Source: Stropharia rugosoannulata (taxonomy: Eukaryota > Basidiomycota > Agaricomycetes > Agaricales > Strophariaceae). From it: a DNA stretch of 64,000 bases. Positions 48,098-58,616 of this stretch are shown one piece after another (positions within the stretch are counted from its first letter, which is position 1; every line of letters begins with the position of its first letter). The notes beneath the pieces are model-generated. The model was not told where the DNA came from and did no database searches. It saw only the letters and a program-made list of their open reading frames with translations. Location: positions 1,302,001-1,366,000 of the forward strand of contig JANCIK010000007.1 in assembly GCA_028532985.1 (NCBI GenBank). The letters run 5' to 3'. The position numbers and the translations under genes were made by a program.

Positions 48098-48559
48098 TTT
48101 TTGACATTTTGAACTTGTACACTTTGATTTTGTAAGTTGAAAATTTGACGAACATAACCGTATAATCTATATAATTATACGATACATTTACCAGGGACCT
48201 TTTTAACACTTTTTTCATCGATTCATCTCTCGAAGTGTTTATCTGAGCACCGTTTTGGTATAAAAATATGCACGGTGGTTTCTATTTATAGTAAGCCTGA
48301 TGCCATTTCAAGCCTATTTGTAGGCTGTAAACAATGAATCGAATACATGACGCATGTAAATGGCGACACCTTTTTGGTCACCATAAACAGGTAGGCGCTA
48401 GCAGTTAGAGTCTGCGACTTAATATAGTAATCCCCTAGAAATGCTCAACATCTGGCAGTCAAATACTTGGGATTCTCGTAACACTTTAAACGTTATACAG
48501 ATACAGCAAAATATTATCCCCGACAAAGCACATTCACTGAAGACTATTAGAACACTTCT
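48098..48559. other. Intergenic, no gene seen
   Basis: AT-rich spacer between the tRNA and the 3' end of hydrophobin 1. Confidence 0.6.
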
Positions 48560-49084
48560 TTAGAGGTTAATGTTGATGGGAGTGCATCCAAGAACAATGA
48601 GGCCGTTCTAAAGGTACCGTAATGTTATGGCAGGGCTTGAGACTTTTTATTAGTCAAGACTCACGAAACTGTTTCCGGTACAGCACACGGGTTGGGCAGT
48701 GCAAGAGTTGCCTCCAACTCCGATGACACTGAGAGGAGAGCAGTTTACTATGATATTCAAATGTGCGTCAATGATTAGGTATCATTCCACGGAGAACCCA
48801 GCAAACGCGCTTGGACGTACAGCCAACTAGACCAGTGACACTGCCCACAACAATACCCAGAAGACCGAGGAGGCTGGAGAGGGGTGTACTGGTTGCCTAG
48901 AATTTCTCAGAGTTAGTTGCTATTATGTTTTCCATATTAGTGAACAAAAACTAACAGACTGCACCGAGTTGCAGCACTGGATGGAACCAGTGTTGCACTG
49001 GTTACTTCCACCATCAGTGCGGGGAACAGCAGTAGCGGCAGCAAGGAGAGGGAGAGCGAAGACAAAGGCGGCACGAGAGAACAT
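48560..49084 (-). CDS. Class I hydrophobin 1 (111 aa)
   Basis: Small secreted amphipathic protein that assembles at air-water interfaces and coats aerial hyphae and fruiting bodies. Exons 49084-48956, 48896-48821, 48747-48665 and 48607-48560. Signal peptide [20 protein letters not shown], then eight cysteines at 30, 37-38, 71, 84, 90-91 and 104: C-x6-CC-x32-C-x12-C-x5-CC-x12-C, class I spacing. Intron positions are the same as in the two other hydrophobins in this window. The residues before the fourth cysteine are LN instead of VT because the exon joins through a different base (T for G). It is transcribed away from the other two hydrophobins, with a TATA element at 49166-49173. Confidence 0.93.
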
Positions 49085-49165
49085 GTCGAGCTTAGTTGCT
49101 TGGGTTGTAAAGAGAAGTATTAGTAGAAATGATTGTTCGACTGCAGTTCCATATACCTATAAGTC

Positions 49166-49173
49166 CTTTTATA
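49166..49173 (-). promoter_or_regulatory. TATA element, hydrophobin 1
   Basis: TATAAAAG on the minus strand, about 90 bases upstream of the start codon. Confidence 0.6.
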
Positions 49174-49643
49174 CAGTTTCGAGGATATTCTTGCTGTGCA
49201 TTCTCGTAAGATTTTGCGCCCGGCATCAAAAAGGGCTTGGTGTCTCTACAAAATGGTAACGGCAAGAGTTTCCTTGGATTTGTTGGCCCTTGAAATACTG
49301 AATTACAGCTGTCATTAAGCAAATCAGGACGTTGCTGAATAACCTCAAAGGCCCTTGATGCTTGATGCGGTGATATGGAACCGTACTAGGGCACATATTG
49401 TATTTCCTGAGTTGTGGCACAACTCATGCATGTGCCGCTGTGGTACTAAATCATAAATTGTATTGTTCCGGATTGCCACAAATATTTTGAATCCTACTAT
49501 TATCATAATTCATGATTCCGGAGTCTGAACTTGCTCGAAACTTGAAATAGGGTGCGTAAATGCATTATAGATTAAGGGTTTAAAACTTGAACCACCGTAA
49601 TTTGCAAGTTGTAACCGATGAACTGAGCAAAAAGAAATAAAAA
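49174..49643. other. Intergenic, no gene seen
   Basis: Upstream region of hydrophobin 1; only short open frames. Confidence 0.6.
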
Positions 49644-49731
49644 TGGACGCATTGGGAATTGAACCCAACACCTCTCGCAAATAACCAATTCGGTGCTAAG
49701 CGAGCGTGATAACCAACTACACCATGTGCCC
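49644..49731 (-). tRNA. tRNA-Ala(AGC) with intron
   Basis: 88 nt including a 14-nt intron after the base 3' of the anticodon. The 5' part GGGCACATGGTGTAGTTGG is a typical alanine acceptor/D-arm. Anticodon stem CTCGC/GCGAG, loop TTAGCA with AGC, T-arm TTGGGTTCAATTCCCAA, discriminator A. The acceptor stem has one A-C mismatch at the fifth pair. Confidence 0.88.
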
Positions 49732-51252
49732 TTGTAAAGGTTTGTTACATTGTTTTACATATGATTTTGACCGAGCGCGTACCTACAATACTACATAAGA
49801 TATTGTCTTAATTTTGGACTAAAAAACCAACACGGTGGACAGTGTTCTTACATGTACTCTTTAAGCTAAAGGAGTCCGGGCATTCAGTCGAGAAAGGGAC
49901 CCGGATGACAAGTTATACTAGAAAGTCAATGCATGTCAGTTTATATTCTTCCATAGCACATTTCGGCCCCGTCGAATCTGCGCTGTAAGTTTGAATATCA
50001 TGTCGAAGTCAATGAAGATTGTCGGTGTTACAGTGCGGCACTGGCATGCCTGAAAGCTCTCCGCTGAAAACGCGATGCCAACGCAATCATACGCCGCTGC
50101 CACGGCCTAATACCAGTCCGCTGTGTATTTGAGCCTGGGTCAAGCCTGGGCGCTTCTGTCTTCACAGAAATGGAACTCTTTGCATAAGTGATAACTACGA
50201 GTTAGGTACTATGTACTCGATTGCATTAACCTACACATTCAGGGTAGATTAAGCAGAAGCAATCTCATCCGGTGAGCACAGAATCACGAAACGCGCCCAT
50301 TGGATGGGAAATACGGCATATCGACACACAGCCCTCATTGGCTCAATGCCCATGTCTTGACCAATCACCGACAGCCGTGCTTGATTGGTGGCCGACATAT
50401 CAACATCAACGCAACCCCAAATTCAAATCAATGACTTAATTTGTGGGAGACTGGGAGTTCCGCTCACAACTCATGATTCATATTATGAGTTCATTTGTTT
50501 TCCCCTGGCAGAACAATGAGCAACCAGTTACTGTACGTGGGGGTATGCAGAGCTTTAACGAGAAAACATAGAGAAAGAATGTCAACCTGGAACACTGGTG
50601 GCATTGACATGTCGTGCCAAGGCGCTAACTTGTTTTAGTCTTTTAGTAAGTATCCGACCAATGATGATTCACCTGGCCGTACGGTTAACACTGTCAACAT
50701 CACCCTAGTACAGCCCTGGTTCCTGGAAACAACTTGTGTTCGTCGACTTTCGTGGTCTGCGCAACCTGGTGACGACTTTTGCATTATTGCTCTCGCTCGT
50801 AATGGGTTGAATTTTGATAACTAAAACACACAGAAATTCAAATAAACCCAGATGGTTGAATCAAAAGGTTGACAGTATGACACAGAAATAATGAGGACTC
50901 ATAGTTACTGTTGATTGCTGATCCGAATAACAGAGACAGACATAAGCATTTCACCCATGAAGTTCCTGACAGTGACAGCAACGCCTCCATTTCGTGTATG
51001 TAGCTGTGCGTGATTAACGTGAAGTAATGGCTGCCTGCTGACTATTCTGCGGATAACGAGGTATCCGGTGTCATGGAAAAGACGCGGCAAAGGAAGGAGT
51101 GTTGTACATGTAGCAAACAAGCCCATGCGGTACTCCTCACCTTCAACAAAATCTATATAAGAGGCGGCAAAATATTCCAGGACTGCAGTCGAACAACCCG
51201 TTCTACTATTCTATCAGCCTCGTCTTTCTCTCCACAACTTACTAAGCCCGCC
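49732..51252. other. Intergenic (1.5 kb), no gene seen
   Basis: No conserved frame. Contains ATTGG/CCAAT motifs between about 50297 and 50390 and ends with the hydrophobin 2 promoter. Confidence 0.6.
51154..51161 (+). promoter_or_regulatory. TATA element, hydrophobin 2
   Basis: TATATAAG, 99 bases before the start codon, the same distance as in hydrophobin 3. Confidence 0.6.
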
Positions 51253-51774
51253 ATGTTCTCTCGTGCCGTCATCTTGTCCCTCCCTCTCCTTGCTGCCGCT
51301 ACTGCTATTCCCCGCACAAACGGAAGCGGTCCTTCCAACCAGTGCAACACCGGGACCATTCAGTGCTGCAACTCCGTTCAGTCTGTTAGTTCTTGTTCAT
51401 CCTTTATTGATATATTACAGCAATGACTAATGAGGAAACAAATTATTAGGCCACCAGCTCGCCCATTGCTCTCCTTCTTGGCCTCTTGGGAATTGTGGCC
51501 GGCGATGTAACTGGGCTCGTTGGCGGTACGTTCTGGCGAGCCTACCTCTGTTCTGTGCTTTGTACTGACTATGAATTATGTGTAGTGACCTGCTCTCCTC
51601 TGACGGTCATCGGTGCTGGTGGTAACTCTTGCACTGCCCAGCCCGTCTGTTGCACAGGAAACACTTTTGTAAGTACTTTCATCTAGTACACGATCTCAGT
51701 CACTCATGTTGCGTTGCGATCAACAGAACGGCCTCGTTACTCTTGGATGCTCCCCCATCAACCTCAACCTTTGA
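51253..51774 (+). CDS. Class I hydrophobin 2 (112 aa)
   Basis: Exons 51253-51384, 51450-51525, 51586-51668 and 51727-51774. Signal peptide begins [18 protein letters not shown]. Cysteines at 31, 38-39, 72, 85, 91-92 and 105, class I spacing C-x6-CC-x32-C-x12-C-x5-CC-x12-C. The middle segment ([18 protein letters not shown]) is strongly hydrophobic, as expected between Cys3 and Cys4. Exon lengths equal those of hydrophobin 3 exactly, so the two are probably tandem duplicates. Confidence 0.94.
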
Positions 51775-52970
51775 GCGGGGTTGGACACCGTACACACTGC
51801 TCCACATATTGTCTTTTGTAGTCTCTATAATCTATAAGCAGTTTGAATTCTATGGTCCTTTGATATGTCGTGTTAAGAATCACGTGCTCAGGGCGCTTAT
51901 TGGGCGCTAATTAGGATTTGTGATCAAGTTCAGACGAACTAATAAGAAACCTCTGATTCCAGTTCTCTCGACACTTTCTAGTCATTATTGCGTATAATAT
52001 ACACCATCTGTAGGCTCATCTATTATTTCTATCAATATACATCACATTATCATATAATGTGCAAGGCGGAGAAAATGCGGAACGAGGCGGAACGAGGGTA
52101 TGTGTACATATAGTCCCGTTGATTACAACTTGAGAATTGAAAGGCTCTGTGTGTACATACTGCTGTGTAAACGACACTTTGGCTTGGCCATCGCATGACA
52201 GCGACAATTGACAAAATGAGAACAAAACGTGACAGCTCAATTTCGAAATCAGCGGGTTTTAAGGCTTTGATCCTCGTGGATAACTTGAGGCCTTCAGCGG
52301 AGAAACACATCCGCCCAATCGCAACTCGCATTGTTTGCCGATTGCGGGGCTTCCATAACGAAACGGAGATTACTCACAACCTTGATCAGTGGCACTGACA
52401 TTGACAAGCGCCAAGGCGCTAACTTAATTTAGAAATTTAGCTAGTACAGGCTAGTACCCGGCCAACCTCCGCTTTCGATTCCAACACAGCATGCCTGTCC
52501 CTGAAAACTGTGCTCAACACGGTCGAGCCCTTGGAAGAACTGGCCTCTAGATCTGAGACCTGAGGCCTGAGGCTTGATGTTGGTCCACAAATAGAGTCTC
52601 GAAGTAATTTCCATTTATGCCAGCTGTAAAAAGCACCCGCCACTTTGGTTCACTGAAGCCAACCTCTATGTAAGCCAGTAACCAAGTCTTCACTTCCGTG
52701 TATACCGTGAGTTATATATCTGTAATTATGTGAGATAAAGTCCCATGACAAGTAAGAGTATGGAAACATAGCATCCAGGAGTATTTTGCCCCTTAATGCC
52801 AGATGTACTCCATTTCGTGCACTACGCGTGAGTAAACGTAGTAAAAAAATGAGACGGGCGCCGCCCCACAATCTTACGAACATTACAGGGTCAGATGTGA
52901 TGGTCAGTCAAACGTTCATTGACAAGATGCCCAAGAACAAACACCCGTTAATCCCTCCTCCTCCAAATTG
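51775..52970. other. Intergenic between hydrophobins 2 and 3
   Basis: About 1.2 kb with only unrelated short frames; I see no gene. Confidence 0.6.
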
Positions 52971-52978
52971 TATAAAAG
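52971..52978 (+). promoter_or_regulatory. TATA element, hydrophobin 3
   Basis: TATAAAAG, 99 bases before the start codon. Confidence 0.6.
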
Positions 52979-53069
52979 GCGTTGAGATTCTGAGAGGAAA
53001 AACAAGTCGAACACCCAGTTCTACTACTACACAGTTATTCTCTTTTACTCCCGACCTATTCGATCCACA

Positions 53070-53590
53070 ATGTTCTCTCGCGCTCTCGTTCTTTCTCTCC
53101 CTCTCCTTGCTGCCGCTACTGCCGTTCCCCGTACCGACGGAAGCGGTCCTTCCAATCAGTGCAACACCGGGTCTCTCCAGTGCTGCAACTCTGTTCAATC
53201 TGTTCGTCATGCCCTCGTTTCTGTTAATTTGTATGGACTATCAACTAACACTCGGATTATGACAGGCTTCAAGCACAGGTCTAGCCAGCCTCCTTGGCCT
53301 TCTTGGAGTTGTAGTCGGAAGCGTCACCGGGCTTGTTGGGGGTACGTTCAGCAGCGACCATCTGAAATTCGCCTCGTTTCTAACGATCTTTAAATTTGCA
53401 GTTACCTGCTCGCCTCTCACCGTAATCGGCGTTAGCGGTAACTCTTGCACTGCGCAGCCTGTCTGCTGCACTAACAACTCTTTTGTAAGTCTGAGTGTCC
53501 AGGAGTTATATAATTTGGAACTCATAGTATACTCAATAACAGAACGGCGTCATTGCTCTTGGATGCACTCCCATTAATCTCAACCTTTAA
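53070..53590 (+). CDS. Class I hydrophobin 3 (112 aa)
   Basis: Exons 53070-53201, 53266-53341, 53402-53484 and 53543-53590, in phase. Signal peptide begins [18 protein letters not shown]. The eight cysteines are spaced as in hydrophobin 2, and the sequence is very similar, differing mainly between Cys3 and Cys5 ([18 protein letters not shown]). A cell-surface coat protein. Same strand as hydrophobin 2. Confidence 0.94.
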
Positions 53591-56288
53591 ACAGAGTTGG
53601 CCGACGTATGCCATACTCGTAGCGTTATCTTGTAATTACATAGTTTGTAATATTTCGAAATATACTGCTAGTACTTCACAAGCCAAGCATAAAAAAGCGA
53701 TTCCTTTTCTTTCAAAGAAAATAGGAAAGGTTGAATATAACTTTGTCAGACTGGAGTAAGTTCCATGGATGCAGTCCCATTTTCACTGATTACACAGACT
53801 AGCTGAAAGCACATATTTTGGTCCCGCGATGAAGCCGAACGGCTACGCCCTCTGATTTGTGTCCATGATCTCAATGCGCGACTTTAAGCGAAGGCTGGTA
53901 GTGTAAGGTTATGTCTTGTTACTCATATGCATATAAATTACTTTCTTGTCAACAGCAGTACTATGTATTCCACGTACCCTTGCCACACATAGGGAATTTT
54001 TGCTTATAAAAAGTCACGAGCACTAACACAGGCTAGAAATAGGTCAAATCATGGAAGGACCTATAGCTGTTACGCCACTTGATTCTATTCCGAACACCCA
54101 GAAAATATAGTTCACCAGAAAAACATTAGTGCTCAAGTGCTCAATACAAGTCCCTGGCCTGATTGCGGGTATCAGTCATAAAATAGAATATGTGTTTATA
54201 AGTTGGAAGACAACCTATTATTAAGAAAATAAAACGACACTTGCCACATATCTTTGCTTTTCATACGGCACAAAACATCATAGCACTACAGCGAGGGCCA
54301 GGTTAACCGCAATCTTGTAAAAGTAGACTATATAAGTAGCTACACCTGCTACAAACGCCGCTTGCCTAATGAGTCACACAACGAGCTACCGCGCTACCTT
54401 GTTCCAATATGTCACGAGATTGCGGCACGCCGTTGGAAATGCCTCTCAGAGAAGGACAGAAAACCTGCATATAATGTGCGGGCGGTAATGTGGTGATGCG
54501 CCTATAGTGTGGTCAGCTAACATGGCTCCGGGGACGTAGGGGTGTTAATGACATTACTCATCGCTGACCATGATCATGTGGTAAAGCAACAGTAGGCAGG
54601 AGAGCGTGTGGGGGAAAGAAGACAAGAGGTGTTAGAAAGAGCAGAGTTAGACCCCTCATCTTATACTCGCCTACAGCTTGTCGTTATTTGGTTTCCGTAT
54701 CCGTGCGCAGTTGGCGTTAAGCGCGTAACATCCAAATAAGGTAAATGACTTTCTACTTTTGTCACTCTAATGGTTGGCTCGATCGCCCTGATCCCGTGAT
54801 TTTACAATTGCTGTCATGTAGTGGAGTCCTGCAGATGTGACCACTCTCTCTATCAACTATACCATGACTTCTGAGACTCGAATCACTCTGGATCTGGACC
54901 AACCATTTACTTTAATTGCTTTAGACGGAATGGCCAATTATGACATGATCAAGACCGCCATCATCGCTACTAGTCATCGATTCTGAGATACTAATCGCCA
55001 TTAGTTTTGGATACACCCGGCCTAGTGACAGGTCTCTCAACGTCGACAGGACTATGAATTTACAGTAAAAGGAATACTGCGATTCTCGCGTACTCCGGCC
55101 ATGAACGGAAATATTAAAAGGCTGATGCTCCGCAACTTGCAAATGAACGTCAGACTCAGACTTGAGTCGGTCCAGAGTTCGCGACACGTCCAAGCTCTAT
55201 GACAGACAAAGAAGGTGCCCATGCCCATTTACCCCGAATGCACCCAAGAGCTGTGAAAACGGGGAAAGGAAGGCGGCGAATAGCATCTCATCGAAACCTT
55301 GTACATAATCTCCCGCAACTAGTTCTGTTGAAGAATGGTCTATAGCCTAGCCTTCATTTGTTCAGGAGGTACATACACTCTCTCTTGAGTCTCCTCTAAT
55401 CTATTAGTAGGCATGGACTTCAGTGCAGCAGAATTGCAATGAAAAAGAACCATTTTTGGTGAATCCTATTGGCTCAGCGCACGTTCCCGAACAAGTATGC
55501 TATTCGCTTACCGATCGGTGGGCGGAACAGCTTCAGGCACCACGAATATACCCGTGTGTCTTTGCTGCCAAGATTGCGAATAACTATGTACATAGTACTA
55601 ACAGCGATTCGGACATTTTACCGTGTTTACAACATTTCAAAGGACACAGACTCCCGCAAGGCAGTCTCTGTTCAGCCTTAGCTGCTATGGATTCAAATAC
55701 TTTACAACCTCGTAGGAAATTCAACACCAAGATAATTTAGAAAGATTCAGATACAGAGTAATCAGAGGTTACTCTTCCGAATCTTCCTCTGGGTTTGTGG
55801 CGCAGTAATATCCTTACGTATATTCCCATAAATGCTATAGGCTAACGAGAATGAATAATTACTGCATGTAACTAACGGCAAGGGACAGTGTGAACCTCTT
55901 CTGCAGTCCCCCATGCATACACAACACACTTGTTATCTCATGTAGGATGGAGACCTTGATACTGGCCCAGCTTCAATAACAGAAAATAGAAATTAGAGGG
56001 GTATTTGCCATGATGGCTGTGTATTTTGAGCCCAGGACATCCAAGAGACATCTGCGAGTAAAAGAAGTTAAGAAGTGCAAACAAACATCGCTCATGATGT
56101 ACGCCGTCTATATCCACTGTCATTCTGATTTGATGAACTCCCGAGGGTGCCTCCGAGTAACAAAAACGACCTCATGATCCAAAAATATCAGTCTTCATGG
56201 ATCTACAACGGCTTAGCGAACAAATGCTCCAAGCTCTTTTAGCTAATCTTATACTTACCTATAGAGGTTCATACGCCATTTGAGAAGG
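53591..56288. other. Intergenic (2.7 kb), no clear gene
   Basis: AT-rich, with no conserved frame apart from the doubtful small frame at 54864. An open frame at 55423-55740 has no domain or splice signals and is probably chance. Confidence 0.5.
54864..54986 (+). CDS. Possible small ORF (40 aa)
   Basis: Begins MTSETRITLDLDQPFTLIAL and ends at TGA. The composition is protein-like and the ATG context (accATGa) is acceptable, but there is no signal peptide or known domain. It could be the first exon of a gene or a chance frame. Confidence 0.2.
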   Translation: MTSETRITLDLDQPFTLIALDGMANYDMIKTAIIATSHRF

Positions 56289-56295
56289 TATAAAG
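56289..56295 (+). promoter_or_regulatory. TATA element, secreted repeat protein
   Basis: TATAAAG about 84 bases before the start codon at 56373. Confidence 0.5.
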
Positions 56296-56372
56296 ACACT
56301 AGGTTTCCTCGTAGTTAAGCACTCATTCTTTGAGCCTCGTCATCTACTCGCAAACCAAGCAACACTCTCAAC

Positions 56373-57280
56373 ATGCAGCTTTTCTCCGGCTTTGTCAAAC
56401 TCCTTGCGGTCGCACAGGCAGCACTTGCTGTGCCCTCTAGGCCTGCCTCACAGGTGCGTGTCGCAATATTCACTTCAGCGCGCTGCTCTTCAATATCCTC
56501 ATAAATTCTATCTGCAGTCCTCTGCCCTCGCTCCAGTCCCTGTTAGCAAGCTGGTCTGTGACGGTGATAGCTACAAGTGTACTGCGTACCTTGTAAGTTG
56601 ACTACGCCCCCGCGTTCAATTTACCTGTACTGATCGCCAACAACATCCAAGGACTACGGTGACGACCGCTGGGTTGCCGAGTGGAAAGTGGACGTGTTCC
56701 ACACTGCACTGTTCGGCGCTCCTGATCATACCAGCCACATGGTAAATGCGGCCTTATGACCTGATTCATTCACCAACTGTTCTCTGAATAAAAATGTAGC
56801 GCGAGATGGCGTTGGCCCCAGTGCCCGCTAAGAGCCTGAAATGCGATGGTAACACTTACAAGTGCACTGCCAATTTGGTAAGCAGCGATTGCTACCTTCC
56901 GACTCTTCATTTCCTGTGCTGATGACAAGCAAAATATACATAGGAATACGGTGATGGCGGCTGGGTTGCTCAATGGGTCGCCAGCGTCCGACACAATGGT
57001 TTCCACGCTCATGACTCTGTATGTGTTAATTTAGTTCTGCAAGGCTCCAGACTGACTCATAGCCTTTGTCACTTATAGATCGACGATTTGGCTCCAGTTC
57101 CGGTGACTGAGCTTAACTGCGATGGTGATTCATACAAGTGCACTGCCAATCTGGCAAGTACATTCAATCCGCTGGCCTTTAACCCATCGTCTGATTGTCA
57201 TTTAGAAATACGGTGACGGCGGCTGGATTGCCGACTGGAGCGCTAGTGTTTTCCACACCTCTGCGTTTGCTCAGCAGTAA
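56373..57280 (+). CDS. Secreted protein with three two-cysteine repeats (182 aa)
   Basis: Not a family I recognise. Seven exons: 56373-56453, 56518-56592, 56652-56741, 56800-56877, 56944-57018, 57079-57153 and 57206-57280. The signal peptide is residues 1 to about 19 (begins MQLFSGFVKLLAVAQ). The mature part is three repeats, each encoded by an exon pair. The first exon of a pair reads APVP-x4-L-x-CDG-(D/N)-x-YKCTA-x-L and the second x-YGD-x2-W-(V/I)-A-x-W ... H. Cysteines are six residues apart in each repeat (41 and 48 in the first), so one disulphide per repeat is likely. Introns fall at the same place in all repeats, which shows growth by exon-pair duplication. The sixth intron begins with GC instead of GT (GCAAGT). 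Small, secreted and cysteine-bearing, it could be an effector-like or wall-associated protein; that is inference. Confidence 0.8.
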
Positions 57281-58616
57281 ATCAGAAGTATCACCAGAAG
57301 TGAACTCCTTGAGGGGCGGAGTAATGAAGTCCTTGCAGTAAATGTGTAAAATATGTGAAATGCAAATTGAAATGTATTATGTGGTATTATACGGCTGAAT
57401 TTAGAGAGCTAACATACAACTTCTGAGCCTTGATTTGAGTGCGGAAACTGAAGTACTGAAGCTGCAGTGCTGAACTTGAATATAAATAGAAAATCTTCTA
57501 CCGGATATGGAAACGCAGTGATGTAGTGGACTAGTACAGTTTACCATGACCATCATCTTTTATGTAATCATACTAGATTCTGGCCCATTTCATATATACC
57601 TAAGACTATAGCTATACCACAGCCCATCCGACACCAGTGTCAAAGCATACGGACATACGGTCAGACTCGGGAACAGATATAGATTGAGACATTGAAACGT
57701 TAGTAACCAGCTCTTAATCAGAATCTGTACAGTTATTCCTTTGGTCTCCTCTGTCACCGAATCATAGAATTGAAAGATCGGGGAGAATAGATATCATGGA
57801 GTCATAAAAAGCTGAATCTGAAGCTGATCAAAAAGCCTGTCGAATCTCCGCGTACTTGCTAATATTTTCTGGCCGGAACAGTCCGCATCCGGTCTGACAG
57901 CTATTATGCGGTGGTCCTCATCAGATAACTCTGTCGTACGACTTGACCTTCTGTTGAGTACCTTTTATCGTAGGTAAAGCGCCTCTAATGCATAATGACT
58001 GATTGAGGGCGTCATAGAAACTAATGTCTTTGAACAAAACAGGCAGTTTCTCCCCGACTTTCCGTTTTCCATCATTGGTGGGGCTGTCTTCCAGTCAAAC
58101 AAGATGATTACGATAGTTTTTCGATATCTTCTCTGTAGTATGCACATGTCGCGAAGCTTACACGTAAGGCCTTTTACATGCCAGATTTCTGATTTCTCAA
58201 ACCCTTCAAGAAAATGTATTCCGAAGCCTCGGCCTACATCATTTCTTCAAAGAATATCTTTTGAAGCAAATTATCGCCGCTTCGAGTTACATGACACACG
58301 GGATTCCGCTGTCCAACCTTGCACAGTTCTTATCAATAAACGCCAGTAGACTTCGGAAAGGCCACATGCCACCCACCATTTTCATTTAATTATGCATGTC
58401 CGTATACGGACCGTACCTGACATCTGTGGGGCCGTGCATGTCATCAGATGCCACCCAATCGAGGTACATGTAGTATTTTAGTCCACATGTTTTGACACGA
58501 TATATAGTATAGTGCTTCGCAGATCTCCTCTCTCACAAGACCCTCATCCACCGATACTGTGACAGGGGTTCACAACCTTTTTAAATCCAGTCGTCAGGCT
58601 ATACTGCACTCTAACA
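57281..58616. other. Intergenic, no gene seen
   Basis: 1.3 kb with short frames only. A TATA-like ATATATAG at about 58500 precedes dehydrogenase 2. Confidence 0.6.

Noticed and set aside
48969..49259. Plus-strand frame over hydrophobin 1
   Set aside because: Antisense of the hydrophobin signal peptide and first exon.
55423..55740. 105-codon frame in the 2.7-kb spacer
   Set aside because: No domain, signal peptide, splice support or similarity to neighbours.
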